A stretch of 58,602 bases of DNA from the NCBI GenBank assembly GCA_024400425.1, contig JAKSMV010000022.1, positions 1-58,602 on the forward strand, in the 5' to 3' direction. This DNA comes from Bacteroidales bacterium. GTDB taxonomy: Bacteria; Bacteroidota; Bacteroidia; Bacteroidales; F082. Of this stretch, positions 16,746 to 25,493 are shown piece by piece (within the stretch, counting starts at the first letter, position 1; the number at the start of each line of letters is the position of its first letter). Both the position numbers and the translations under genes were made by a program. The notes below the pieces were generated by a model that saw only the letters and a program-made list of their open reading frames with translations, had not been told where the DNA came from and made no database searches.

Positions 16746-17969
16746 ATGAATACCTTTTTATTACGAGAAGCCATCAGAAAGCAGCCTGGCCATGTCATTC
16801 AACAAGTTCCCATGCCACAAGCAATAATCACAGAAGGCTTGGGGGCGAGGAACCTGATTGGAAAAATCTGCCAAAAAGCAGGATACAAAAGCGTGCTTTT
16901 GGTCACCGACAAGACCATTCATTCGCTCGGTTACCACACGGTTATCATTGATTCACTAAAAAAAGAAGACATCAGTTGCTCTGTTTTCAGCGACATCGCT
17001 TCCGAACCTAACATCGCCATCATTGAAGCTGGACGCACAGCGGCTTTGGAATGCAAAGCACAGTGTATCATCGCCTTGGGCGGCGGTTCCGTCATGGATT
17101 CGTGCAAGATGATTGCCGCTGCCGTTAGGCTAAAGAACCGACCTGTCGGATCACTTTTGCTGAAATTTCTCATTGTTCCAGGGAAGACATTGCCTCTCAT
17201 CACCATTCCAAGCACCGCTGGAACAGGCGCTGAAATCACAGTTGGAGCCGTCATCACCAATAGGAAAGGAACAAAAAGCGCAAGCGTCATCATCGGGTTA
17301 GACATCACGAATGTCATTCTCGACAGCGAACTGACCCTGAACGCCCCACGAAATGTAACCGCCTCATGTGGCATTGATGCACTCAGCCACGGCATCGAAG
17401 GCTACATCGCTGATGTGAAAAGCGACGAAGACGACATGATGAAAAGCCGCGAAAACATCAGGCTCATCTTCGAAAACCTTCCCCACCTGCTAGAATATCC
17501 CGACGACGAAATATCGAGACTATCCATGTGCCGTGCAGCACTTTACGGAGGCAACGCCATCAACAAGCAACTGGCTGGCTATGTCCACGCCTTCGCCCAT
17601 TCCATTGGTGCAAAATACCACATTTCGCATGGCAATGCCATTGCACTTTGCCTGTTGCCCATCATGAAATTCCAAAGAAACAAATGCCTTGAGCGCTTTG
17701 CCGAGCTTGCCGTATACTGCGGTTTCGCCAACGAAACCGACGGCATAGGTTTTGCCGCAGATAAGTTCCTACAAGCCTTGACCAGGCTAATCGCCACCTG
17801 TGAATTTACCATCAAAGGCGATTTCATATCCCCCAACGACTTCAACAGCCTTGTAAATCTCATTGCAAAGGATTCCATCAACTATTCCTCACCCGTCGTC
17901 CTGAAAAACAAAGAGATCAAGCAACTGCTGAAAGAAATCAGTCAGACCGACCTTTCACACCTTATATAA
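16746..17969 (+). CDS. Iron-containing alcohol dehydrogenase
   Basis: A 407-residue group III (Fe-dependent) NAD(P)-linked alcohol dehydrogenase interconverting alcohols and aldehydes in the cytosol. The nucleotide site is IALGGGSVMDSCKMIA, followed by IPSTAGTGAEIT. Metal ligands are seen in DALSHGIEGY and HAFAHSIGAKYHISHGNA (the three His of the family). Start chosen at 16746 as explained by the overlapping -7 box; the frame is open 6 codons further. It lies 6 bp upstream of an aldehyde dehydrogenase, so the pair probably processes an alcohol via its aldehyde; the substrate is not evident. Confidence 0.92.
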   Translation: MNTFLLREAIRKQPGHVIQQVPMPQAIITEGLGARNLIGKICQKAGYKSVLLVTDKTIHSLGYHTVIIDSLKKEDISCSVFSDIASEPNIAIIEAGRTAALECKAQCIIALGGGSVMDSCKMIAAAVRLKNRPVGSLLLKFLIVPGKTLPLITIPSTAGTGAEITVGAVITNRKGTKSASVIIGLDITNVILDSELTLNAPRNVTASCGIDALSHGIEGYIADVKSDEDDMMKSRENIRLIFENLPHLLEYPDDEISRLSMCRAALYGGNAINKQLAGYVHAFAHSIGAKYHISHGNAIALCLLPIMKFQRNKCLERFAELAVYCGFANETDGIGFAADKFLQALTRLIATCEFTIKGDFISPNDFNSLVNLIAKDSINYSSPVVLKNKEIKQLLKEISQTDLSHLI

Positions 17970-17975
17970 TTAATT

Positions 17976-19394
17976 ATGAACTATACCGAAACAGAAATAA
18001 AAGACATCATTGCCGCACAGAGGCAGTTTTTCCGCACGGGCGCAACCCTCGACGTGGCGTGGCGCATCAAGCAATTAAAAAAACTCAAAGCCGCCGTCAT
18101 CGCACACGAAGCTGAATTTGAGCAGGCTTTGCATGAAGATTTGGGCCGCAGCAAGGTGGAAGCCTACCTCTGCGACATCGGTCCTATCATCGTGGAAATC
18201 AACGAGACCATTCGCGGTTTGCGGCGTTGGGCGCGCCCCGAAAGGCATTTCAGCGGCTTTATGTGCTTCCCAAGCCTCATGACGAGAGTCTATAAGATGC
18301 CGTATGGCGTTTCGCTCATCATCAGCCCGTTCAATTTTCCGATGCTGCTCACCATCGGCGTACTGACGGCAAGCATCGCCGGCGGCAACACGGCGGTCAT
18401 CAAGGCAAGCTCAAAGTCGAAGGCCAGCACGGAATTTCTGAAAGGGTTCTTTGCCGAAGTCTTCCCGCAAGAATACGTCGCCTTAATTGACGGCGGTCAC
18501 GAAGTGGCCGATATGTGCCTTGCCCAGCGTTTCGACAAGATTTTCTACACCGGCTCGCCCGAAGTCGGCAAGCATGTTCTGGCCGAAGCCGCGAAGAACC
18601 TCACGCCCGTCGCATTGGAACTGGGCGGCGAAACGGGCAACTGGTGCATCGTGCGCAAAGATGCCGACCTGAAAGATGCCGCACGCAAAATCGCTTTCTT
18701 TAAAGTCTGCAATGCGGGACAAATCTGCATCAACATCAACCAGATAGCTGTGGCAGAAGAAATTGCTGTTCCTTTCCTCGAAGAGTTGAAGGCGGCTTTT
18801 GTGCAACAACTCGGAGCGCATCCCGAAACGAATGAGGAATACCCGAAACTCATCACCGAATCGGCCTACGCCAAATGTGAAAGCCTTGCCCAGCAATACA
18901 AAGACCGCATCGTTTTCGGCGGCACAGGCGACAAGAATTCAAGGCGCTTCGCCCCGACCATCCTCTACCCTATTGACATTAATGACGACATCGTACAGCA
19001 CGAACTTTTCTGTCCTTTGCTGCCCGTTGTCACTTACAAAGACAATGAAATCAACGCTTTGATGGACATCATTGCCGGGCGCGAGCATCCGCTGTCGATG
19101 TATGTCTTCACCAACGATTTGAAATGGGCCAACCGCATGATGCGCACCCAACAGTTTGGCGGCGGCTGCATCAACGAGGTCTGCATCCACCTGATGGTGA
19201 AAGGCGTTCCCTTCAACGGCACGGGGCATTCCGGCATGGGCGCCTACCACGGCGAATGGGGTTTCCGCGAGTTTACGCACCCGCAGACCGTCCTGACTGG
19301 CAAAACGCATTTCAACCTGCCGCTGCGCGAACACCCCTACGGCGGCAAGGCCGAAAACGCCAAGCTGAAGGTTCTTAGGATTTTTGAGAAATAA
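17976..19394 (+). CDS. Aldehyde dehydrogenase (class 3-like)
   Basis: A 472-residue NAD(P)-dependent aldehyde dehydrogenase. Landmarks: ISPFNFPMLLT (cofactor/active-site Asn), FYTGSPEVGKHV, VALELGGETGNW (general-base Glu) and the catalytic Cys251 in NAGQICININ, with a class 3-type ending (GGCINEVCIHL, FNGTGHSGMGAYHG). The GGET in place of the common GGK(S/N) is a small deviation. It is in an operon with the Fe-type alcohol dehydrogenase (6-bp gap), so the pair could oxidise an alcohol to the acid or, in reverse, act in fermentation. Confidence 0.92.
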   Translation: MNYTETEIKDIIAAQRQFFRTGATLDVAWRIKQLKKLKAAVIAHEAEFEQALHEDLGRSKVEAYLCDIGPIIVEINETIRGLRRWARPERHFSGFMCFPSLMTRVYKMPYGVSLIISPFNFPMLLTIGVLTASIAGGNTAVIKASSKSKASTEFLKGFFAEVFPQEYVALIDGGHEVADMCLAQRFDKIFYTGSPEVGKHVLAEAAKNLTPVALELGGETGNWCIVRKDADLKDAARKIAFFKVCNAGQICININQIAVAEEIAVPFLEELKAAFVQQLGAHPETNEEYPKLITESAYAKCESLAQQYKDRIVFGGTGDKNSRRFAPTILYPIDINDDIVQHELFCPLLPVVTYKDNEINALMDIIAGREHPLSMYVFTNDLKWANRMMRTQQFGGGCINEVCIHLMVKGVPFNGTGHSGMGAYHGEWGFREFTHPQTVLTGKTHFNLPLREHPYGGKAENAKLKVLRIFEK

Positions 19395-19484
19395 ATAAAG
19401 GCAATAATATACTTTTAGACCCCAAGTTGTTTTTTTTGGAAACAAATCTGAAACAAATCTATAACAAATTTTTTTCTTTCCTCC

Positions 19485-19572
19485 TCTCCGATTCCCCCTA
19501 ATCGGGGGTCATCGGGAGCTGCATCTCCGATGCATTGCATGGTACGAATCGAGCGGTTGCGAGATTCGGAGA
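19485..19572. other. GC-rich multi-hairpin block
   Basis: TCTCCGA (19485-19491) pairs with TCGGAGA (19566-19572), enclosing CCCCC/GGGGG (19494-19498 with 19504-19508) and CATCGGGAG/CTCCGATG (19510-19518 with 19525-19532). A GAATC/GATTC hairpin (19546-19550 with 19563-19567) overlaps the outer stem and is an alternative. The block contrasts sharply with its T-rich surroundings. It is not a tRNA by my reading. Confidence 0.3.
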
Positions 19573-19664
19573 CGGATAAAGTTTTGTGGGTTTTGAATGT
19601 TTTGGTTTTTAAAAAACAAATTGGATGTTATTGTCAAAACATGTTGCGTTTTTACAGAATAAAG

Positions 19665-19698
19665 ACGTGCTGCGGAGTTCTGCGGCACGTTTTTTTTC
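19665..19698 (+). terminator. Strong intrinsic terminator
   Basis: ACGTGCTGCGG (19665-19675), loop AGTT, then CTGCGGCACGT (19680-19690) form an 11-bp stem including two G-T pairs, directly followed by eight T. Confidence 0.8.
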
Positions 19699-19710
19699 CT
19701 TTTGGTTATG

Positions 19711-19739
19711 GTTGCGTGTCGAATTTTTTTATAATTTTG
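19711..19739 (+). promoter_or_regulatory. Bacteroidetes promoter for the first T9SS gene
   Basis: -33 element GTTG (19711-19714), 17 bp, then the -7 box TAATTTTG (19732-19739), a full match to TAnnTTTG. Transcription would begin about 85 nt before the ATG at 19830, leaving an A+T-rich leader. Confidence 0.55.
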
Positions 19740-19829
19740 CGCGTTTTTTACCTAACTTCTTGAAAGAAAAGTTTTTTTAGATGTAATAATAATTAGAAAA
19801 TAGTAATAATCAATTAAATAGCCAAACAA

Positions 19830-22800
19830 ATGTTCAAAAGAATCAGTTTAATCATGGCCCTCGTCTTTCTTGGGCTTTGCAGTGGGAACCTGATGGCACA
19901 GACCGTTTCGGGCTCCTACATGATCAGTTCGACGAATGAGTTCGGAACGCACTACCTGGCGTTCGATGGAACTTCATTGGCCGATGCAACCACATTCAAC
20001 CCTGCAACCTGCATGTGGGATGTGGCAATTACAGACGGAACGTGCACCGTTTCGATGAATGGCAATTACCTTACCATGAGCGGCAGCACCGTTGCCATTG
20101 GCACTCCTGCCACCACCTTCACCATTTCCGGTGGCAAGCTGATGGCTGGCGGCAATTATCTCGTTTTTGACGATGAGTGGAAAGCGGTTGACAACAGCGG
20201 CTACAAATGTTACCTCTCATCACCTGCCGAAGGCACTCCTTATATGATTTCGTATAATGGCAATTATTTGGGATATCATGTAAAGGCTGATGGCAAAAAT
20301 GTTGAAATCATCAACGAAACATCCTTTAACCTTGCCACTTGCATTTGGTATCTGACGAGCGACAACAAATTGCGCACCAATGTGCTTACCGTGAACAATC
20401 AGCAGAAAATCTATTATCTGAAAGTCGAAAACAACAAAGCCGTTTCGTTACAAGACCAAGCCAATAATGGTTCCACTTTGACACAAAATGAGACATATCA
20501 TTGGTTTTATGTGCCAAACAACAATCCTGCTAAGTATATTTATTTGGTATATAATGGTGGATGGAAAGGAGCAGAAAACAATTCCACAAATGCTGGCATT
20601 TATTCCCCACTCGAAATCTATTCTATCACCGATGGCACGAAATATATTGGTGTTAACGGATCTTCTGTGGAATATTCAACCACTGCTTCAAAATGGTTTG
20701 CTGAAACATCAGGCACGGGCAAGACCCTGCACCAGGGCGACAACTACCTCACCTTGGGCAACACCCTCGGCAATTTGCCGGGTTTGGCTGCTACAGGCAC
20801 AGCATTCGACCTTACGGACAATTATATTTATAATGGCACATGCTATTTGGGCTACCGTAACATTTGGACTGGCAACGCATCTGCAACGGGTGCAGCAACG
20901 CTTACCGGTCCTTCAAAGGCTTTTGTCTTTACTTTTGAAACAACTAATAACAACGTGCATACCGAGCATTTCATGGTCATCAATAATAGCGGAAGCATTA
21001 CGAATCTGAACCTGTTTGACCCTAACACCTGTGTTTGGTTAGCTATTCCTTCCGGAACAGGTGGCTACTATATGTCCATGGCATCGGGCGGAAACATGTA
21101 TTACCTCATGGGAAACGGAGCGACCCTCTCTACAACAACTTCAATTGCTTCGGCTACGGCTTTCAATATCAGCGGCCATATTGTTAATTATCGTTCTGGT
21201 AATAAAACGTATTCAATAACTTGTGATAAGGGGAATTGGAAACTCAGTGAGAAAGCAGCTCAGGCGGTTTATTTTGAATTGGAATCACATTACACCGATC
21301 CCGAGGAGCCGACCGGTACCCCTTCCGTGTCCATTACGGTGCTCGATTCCATCTCCGGCAACTATTTCGAAACATCGGCCCATACCTTGGCTGACTTGGG
21401 AAGATATTACTTCCATGCAGATGTCGATGGCATGGCTTATCCAGGCTACATGACCTACAACATCTTGCACTCTCCTTATTCCATCAGAACCTATTATATG
21501 CTGGATGGAGGAGCGGCTTGCATTACAGAACTGCCTATGCCAGGTACCAATCCGAACACTACATGGAATTTGCAAAACTTAAATTCAGGAACAGCTTTGA
21601 GTCATTTACACTATCCTACTTCAGGTTTCAACAATGACCTCCTTTTGAAATACGGAACATATGGTTCAGCAGACATTAAAGGCTGGGGAGTTGGAAATAC
21701 GGATTATGTCAGAGGCGAGCCACAACAGGTGAAACTGAGCTACATCTTTAATTCTACTGAAGCATCAGGGTTAACCGCAGAAGTCATCCTTACCGTGAAA
21801 GCTCCAACTTGGAAGGATTATGTCATTGAAGCTCCTGAAGGGTTCCCTTATTATGACCCAAATGACGCCACAAAACTTTTGATTCGTGACGAAAAAGACC
21901 TCGCATGGGTGATTTCCTATGTTAATGCTTTTAATGGTTCAAAACATCATGACTTATCTGGCATAACAATCTGCCTTACCAAGGACCTTGACTTGGGAGA
22001 ATACCAATGGTGCCCAATCAGTACGCACCAAAGTGGCACAGCCGATCTTGCAGGAAATTTTGACGGACGTGGTTATATTATCAAAGACCTGAGATGCTCA
22101 TTGTATGCAATTCCTGGCTCGGAAGAAACCATCACGAAACACTTGCCAGCTACGCGCGGCTTTATTGGCAACTACGGCGAAAAAAGTAGCGGAATTATGT
22201 TTGAGAACACTTTCTTCGAAAATGTCGAAGTGGGTTGGCCTGGCGGCACAGATGATTATAGCGGGCACCTTGGACACCATCTGATTGTTGGTGGTATCAT
22301 TGCTGGTAGTGACGGCAGTTTTACGGTTAAGAACTGCGGTATTTCAGGCCGTGTGTTTATCGGCACGGAGGAAACGCCAAACTCAATAGCTGTTGTTGGC
22401 GCCATCAGCGGTTATGTTAATGGAGGCACCATTGAATCGTGCTATTCGGTGGCCGAAGTTGATGGCATCAATGCCGGTGGCCTAGTCGGATGCCTTGCTG
22501 GTGGCAGTGTGAAGAATTGCCTTGTCAATCCAATCATTAAGATTCTTGGTGCATCTTCTAAGGGTAATGATCCTTCATATAATGGTTATGCAGGAGCCAT
22601 CATCGGGCAAAATGGCGCTGTGATTGAAAACTGCTACGTCCGCTTGAGAGAAGGCTGTGCTGTTGATGAAGATTATTTCGGATTGATAGCAGGTCAGAAT
22701 ACCAGTACCATCAATTATTGCTACGTCCATAAAGACCACACCAATGTTGAAGGTGGCTCAGGAACCCATGTTTTGGTTGCTAATGGCACACAGCCTGCCA

Positions 22801-24746
22801 GCTATGGACTCTACAACAGCACCATACCTTATAAATATGAAGGCCTTAACAACACCTTGACAACGGTGTACGGTTCCACAACATACGCTCAGGTGGACCT
22901 GTCGCTCCTGGATGCCTTGAACAATTATGCAGGAACACCAGCTAACGGCATTACCACCCGTTGGGCACGCACCACTTCCGACATCAACGAGGACTACCCT
23001 ATCCTGCGCTTCGACGATTTCAACAACATCTGCTCTTATCGTGTTGCTGTCAATCATGATGGCCCAGACGGCCCGACCGACGAATTGCTCGACCCGTTCA
23101 TGTATTACAAGCCCACTCTGCCGAAAGGCTTTGCCAAGGCTGCTACCTACGAAAACGGTGCTGTCGTTGCATTGTATAAGAATGAAGATATCACAGGAAC
23201 AGCTGTCACATACGATGAAAACAAAATCAAGTTCTACATCGATGAAGAAGCTTCGTTGCTGCACGATGATAACAGCCCATTGGATGCCTACGTCGGCGTG
23301 ACATTCCGCAATGCATTGCCAGGCGTACTCGACCACGGCACTCCATCCAACTGCTACTGGCACATGCTGAGTTCGCCGCTTGTGGCCAATTCTACCCCTC
23401 TTGGCATCAACTACAATGGTGATAACACGCAATATAATGCTTATCCTGTGGAAGATGACAACTTACCTCAATATGGTTGGTTAACCGAAGGCGACCTGAC
23501 CAACAACGGCTACTTCGCAGACGATACACCATACACCAGCTACGACTTCTACAGCTGGTACGAACCGGAATACCAATGGGTGAACTTCAAGCGCAACGGC
23601 CCAAGCCATTACCATGAAGATACCGATACAGGTGGCAACCATAACCATTTCAACTATAAGCCTGAAGTGGGTGGCAGCACCAATGTCAACGAAAGCTACC
23701 TCATCCCCGGCAAGGGCTATCTGATGGCCATCGACAAGCAGATGTTCCTCCAGACGCACGGCACGCTCAACGAAGGCGATGTGACTTATCCTATCACTTG
23801 CAGCGCAGCGCATATCCCTGGCTACAACTTCATCGGCAACCCTTATCATAGCTATTTGGATATTGAAGCGTTCTTCAATGAAAATGAAAGTCAAATCTGG
23901 TCATCTTCAGCCTCATATCCAAGAAACTATATTTTGATGAATGGAAATGAATATATCACTTATGTTGAGGGCATTTCTGACTATGCTGCTGGCGCTCCAA
24001 GATACCTGAATATGCACCAGGGTTTCATCGTGATTGCCGATAAGAGCGGCACAGTCACTTTCACCAATGACATGCGCACCAATGACGGCGAACCGAAATT
24101 CAGAGAAGCCAAGATCAACTATCCTTTGATTAACCTCCATGTCACCGACGAGAACGGCTACGGAGAAGTCGCAGTGGTCGAAGTTGGCCGTCCTGAACGC
24201 GGCGGTGCCCGCAAGGCCCACGAAATCAGCCGCGCCAACTGCATCCTCTATGCCCACCAAGGCGACGAGGACTACAGCATCCTCTTCCTCGAGGAAGGCA
24301 TCTCATCGACGGGCGTATGGTTCGAGCCATTCAGCGATGGCCAGTTCACAATGAAATGGGATACGCACAACGGCACTTTCGACTATCTCCACCTCATCGA
24401 TAATATCGCCGGTGTCGATATCGATTGCACGACGACCGACTCCTACACCTTCCAGTCAAGCACTTCCGACTACAAGTCGCGCTTCAAACTCGTGTTCAGC
24501 TACACGGGCGTTGAAGAGAACGTCGATGCCGAAGTCGAAACATTCGCTTTCCAAAGCGGCGACAACCTCATCGTCAACGGTGAAGGCCGCCTCGAAATCA
24601 TCGACATGAACGGCCGCCTCATCAGCGCTACCGAACTGTACGGCGCACAAAACGCCATCGCCATGCCGAATGTGGCTCAGGGCGTGTATTTGCTCCGTCA
24701 GATTAGCAACAACAATGTGAAAGTTCAGAAGATTGTGGTGAGATAA
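19830..24746 (+). CDS. Giant T9SS-exported GLUG-repeat surface protein (cassette 1)
   Basis: A 1638-residue secreted protein, probably an adhesin displayed on the outer membrane. It has a signal peptide (cleavage expected after NLMAQ, about residue 24); several N-terminal beta-rich repeats of a form like GxYLxxxG...ATCxW...LTxxGN (about 25-470); a beta-helix with GLUG-type repeats (about 690-1010; GGLVGCLAGGSVKNC, GAIIGQNGAVIENCYV); and a C-terminal region with GYNFIGNPYHSYLD and YLNMHQGFIVIA. The last ~75 residues (RLEIIDMNGRLIS ... VKVQKIVVR) are a type A T9SS sorting domain. The paralogue at 29291-32848 shares the middle and C-terminal architecture. Monocistronic promoter upstream; a 101-bp gap precedes the small protein. 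Confidence 0.85.
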   Translation: MFKRISLIMALVFLGLCSGNLMAQTVSGSYMISSTNEFGTHYLAFDGTSLADATTFNPATCMWDVAITDGTCTVSMNGNYLTMSGSTVAIGTPATTFTISGGKLMAGGNYLVFDDEWKAVDNSGYKCYLSSPAEGTPYMISYNGNYLGYHVKADGKNVEIINETSFNLATCIWYLTSDNKLRTNVLTVNNQQKIYYLKVENNKAVSLQDQANNGSTLTQNETYHWFYVPNNNPAKYIYLVYNGGWKGAENNSTNAGIYSPLEIYSITDGTKYIGVNGSSVEYSTTASKWFAETSGTGKTLHQGDNYLTLGNTLGNLPGLAATGTAFDLTDNYIYNGTCYLGYRNIWTGNASATGAATLTGPSKAFVFTFETTNNNVHTEHFMVINNSGSITNLNLFDPNTCVWLAIPSGTGGYYMSMASGGNMYYLMGNGATLSTTTSIASATAFNISGHIVNYRSGNKTYSITCDKGNWKLSEKAAQAVYFELESHYTDPEEPTGTPSVSITVLDSISGNYFETSAHTLADLGRYYFHADVDGMAYPGYMTYNILHSPYSIRTYYMLDGGAACITELPMPGTNPNTTWNLQNLNSGTALSHLHYPTSGFNNDLLLKYGTYGSADIKGWGVGNTDYVRGEPQQVKLSYIFNSTEASGLTAEVILTVKAPTWKDYVIEAPEGFPYYDPNDATKLLIRDEKDLAWVISYVNAFNGSKHHDLSGITICLTKDLDLGEYQWCPISTHQSGTADLAGNFDGRGYIIKDLRCSLYAIPGSEETITKHLPATRGFIGNYGEKSSGIMFENTFFENVEVGWPGGTDDYSGHLGHHLIVGGIIAGSDGSFTVKNCGISGRVFIGTEETPNSIAVVGAISGYVNGGTIESCYSVAEVDGINAGGLVGCLAGGSVKNCLVNPIIKILGASSKGNDPSYNGYAGAIIGQNGAVIENCYVRLREGCAVDEDYFGLIAGQNTSTINYCYVHKDHTNVEGGSGTHVLVANGTQPASYGLYNSTIPYKYEGLNNTLTTVYGSTTYAQVDLSLLDALNNYAGTPANGITTRWARTTSDINEDYPILRFDDFNNICSYRVAVNHDGPDGPTDELLDPFMYYKPTLPKGFAKAATYENGAVVALYKNEDITGTAVTYDENKIKFYIDEEASLLHDDNSPLDAYVGVTFRNALPGVLDHGTPSNCYWHMLSSPLVANSTPLGINYNGDNTQYNAYPVEDDNLPQYGWLTEGDLTNNGYFADDTPYTSYDFYSWYEPEYQWVNFKRNGPSHYHEDTDTGGNHNHFNYKPEVGGSTNVNESYLIPGKGYLMAIDKQMFLQTHGTLNEGDVTYPITCSAAHIPGYNFIGNPYHSYLDIEAFFNENESQIWSSSASYPRNYILMNGNEYITYVEGISDYAAGAPRYLNMHQGFIVIADKSGTVTFTNDMRTNDGEPKFREAKINYPLINLHVTDENGYGEVAVVEVGRPERGGARKAHEISRANCILYAHQGDEDYSILFLEEGISSTGVWFEPFSDGQFTMKWDTHNGTFDYLHLIDNIAGVDIDCTTTDSYTFQSSTSDYKSRFKLVFSYTGVEENVDAEVETFAFQSGDNLIVNGEGRLEIIDMNGRLISATELYGAQNAIAMPNVAQGVYLLRQISNNNVKVQKIVVR

Positions 24747-24765
24747 AATGGATGAAGGGTTAATG

Positions 24766-24802
24766 GTTATGGGTGACAGACGAAAACTGCAACCCATAAC
24801 CC
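24766..24802 (+). promoter_or_regulatory. Hairpin between the T9SS gene and the small-protein gene
   Basis: GGTTATGGGT (24766-24775) pairs perfectly with ACCCATAACC (24793-24802) over a 17-nt loop. No T-tract follows, so it is more likely an attenuator or mRNA-stability element that sets the ratio of the two products. A related ATGGTTATGGGCAAC block follows the second T9SS gene. Confidence 0.35.
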
Positions 24803-24847
24803 TTGCCCCGCAAGAAAGTAAAGTTGAATAAATAAACAAAAAATAAA

Positions 24848-25117
24848 ATGAAGAAAATAGTATTGACTGCAGTTGCATCTTTGATGTTGGTCTTTTCGGC
24901 TAAAGCACAGGTGTTTGTCATGGAAGAGGATGGAAACAATAGGGCTGGTACAAGTTCGGTTGAGTTCATTGTCCCAGCCCACTTTGAAAACGACGACCAG
25001 ACCCCAGGTGAGAATGGCGATGATCCTGTCCCACCTCATGCCCCTCTTGGCAGCGGCGTTATCGTGCTTGCCGGTTTGGGCGGTGCCTACCTGCTGGGCA
25101 AGAAAAGAAAGAAATGA
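24848..25117 (+). CDS. Small exported protein with a C-terminal sorting-like signal (cassette 1)
   Basis: 89 residues: a signal peptide ending at KAQ (about residue 21), a short acidic mature part (QVFVMEEDGNNRAG, VEFIVPAHFENDD), then PLGSG, a hydrophobic stretch (VIVLAGLGGAYLL) and GKKRKK at the very end. This three-part tail is the pattern of sortase/exosortase-type sorting signals and resembles what I recall as the Bacteroidetes PID-CTERM tail. It is a clear paralogue of the 83-residue protein at 29027-29278 (shared QVF, acidic patch, VP.H, PLG.G). Probably an envelope protein associated with the upstream T9SS protein; function unknown. Confidence 0.7.
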   Translation: MKKIVLTAVASLMLVFSAKAQVFVMEEDGNNRAGTSSVEFIVPAHFENDDQTPGENGDDPVPPHAPLGSGVIVLAGLGGAYLLGKKRKK

Positions 25118-25145
25118 TTTTTTAAACATTTTTATTTTATTGATG

Positions 25146-25175
25146 GAGAGGCGCATAAGCGTCTCTCTTTTTTTT
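25146..25175 (+). terminator. Terminator of cassette 1
   Basis: GAGAGGCGC (25146-25154), loop ATAA, GCGTCTCTC (25159-25167), then eight T. The stem is nearly the same as that of the cassette 2 terminator at 32980-33003. Confidence 0.85.
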
Positions 25176-25243
25176 AGGAACTCCAACAAATATGGGTCAA
25201 AAAGCATATTATTGCCAAAAAAATAGTCCATATATTTATTTTT

Positions 25244-25273
25244 TTTGAGGGCATCAAAAAAACACTATCTTTG
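25244..25273 (+). promoter_or_regulatory. Bacteroidetes promoter for the small peptide/lipoprotein operon
   Basis: -33 TTTG (25244-25247), 18 bp, -7 TATCTTTG (25266-25273) followed by C: an almost ideal match to the Bacteroidetes consensus. The next start codon is the ATG at 25325. Confidence 0.7.
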
Positions 25274-25324
25274 CAAAGCTTTTTATACAATGAATTATCA
25301 ATATTACAAACCATTTAAATAATT

Positions 25325-25480
25325 ATGTATCAACCACATTACGTCGCACCAAAAGCAGAATTGGTGAAAATTGAGATGCAAAGTTTTGTGCTCACTGCAT
25401 CAGGCGAAGATCCTTCAAGCATCGGAAACGTTGAAGAAATGATTATTGACGACACCCCACTTAACTGGGAAAACCCGTAA
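25325..25480 (+). CDS. 51-residue peptide of a Bacteroidales Y-x-x-P/W-type family
   Basis: ATG at 25325 to TAA at 25480. The product begins MYQPHYVAPKAELVKIEMQS, followed by a turn with SGEDPSSIG and the ending DDTPLNWENP. It has no signal peptide. I recall many short Bacteroidales and Prevotella proteins of this layout (aromatic/Pro N-terminus with alternating hydrophobics, a Ser/Gly hinge, an acidic Trp-containing end), all uncharacterised. It follows a consensus promoter by 51 bp and precedes the lipoprotein ATG by 13 bp, so both are co-transcribed. Precursor peptide, chaperone-like partner or regulator are all possible; I do not assign a function. Confidence 0.6.
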   Translation: MYQPHYVAPKAELVKIEMQSFVLTASGEDPSSIGNVEEMIIDDTPLNWENP

Positions 25481-25493
25481 AAACCAAAGAATC

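Larger units (their letters stand above)
19395..19829 (+). other. 435-bp intergenic region before the first T9SS gene
   Basis: No supported gene. It holds T-rich runs, a foldable GC-rich block at 19485-19572, a strong terminator at 19665-19698 and a promoter at 19711-19739. A terminator 270 bp after the aldehyde dehydrogenase stop and 13 bp before a promoter leaves room for a small RNA ending at the terminator; this is not demonstrated. Confidence 0.5.

Noticed and set aside
19485..19572. tRNA gene on either strand
   Set aside because: Stem lengths, lack of a TTCGA-type T-loop and lack of an anticodon-arm pattern do not fit a tRNA.
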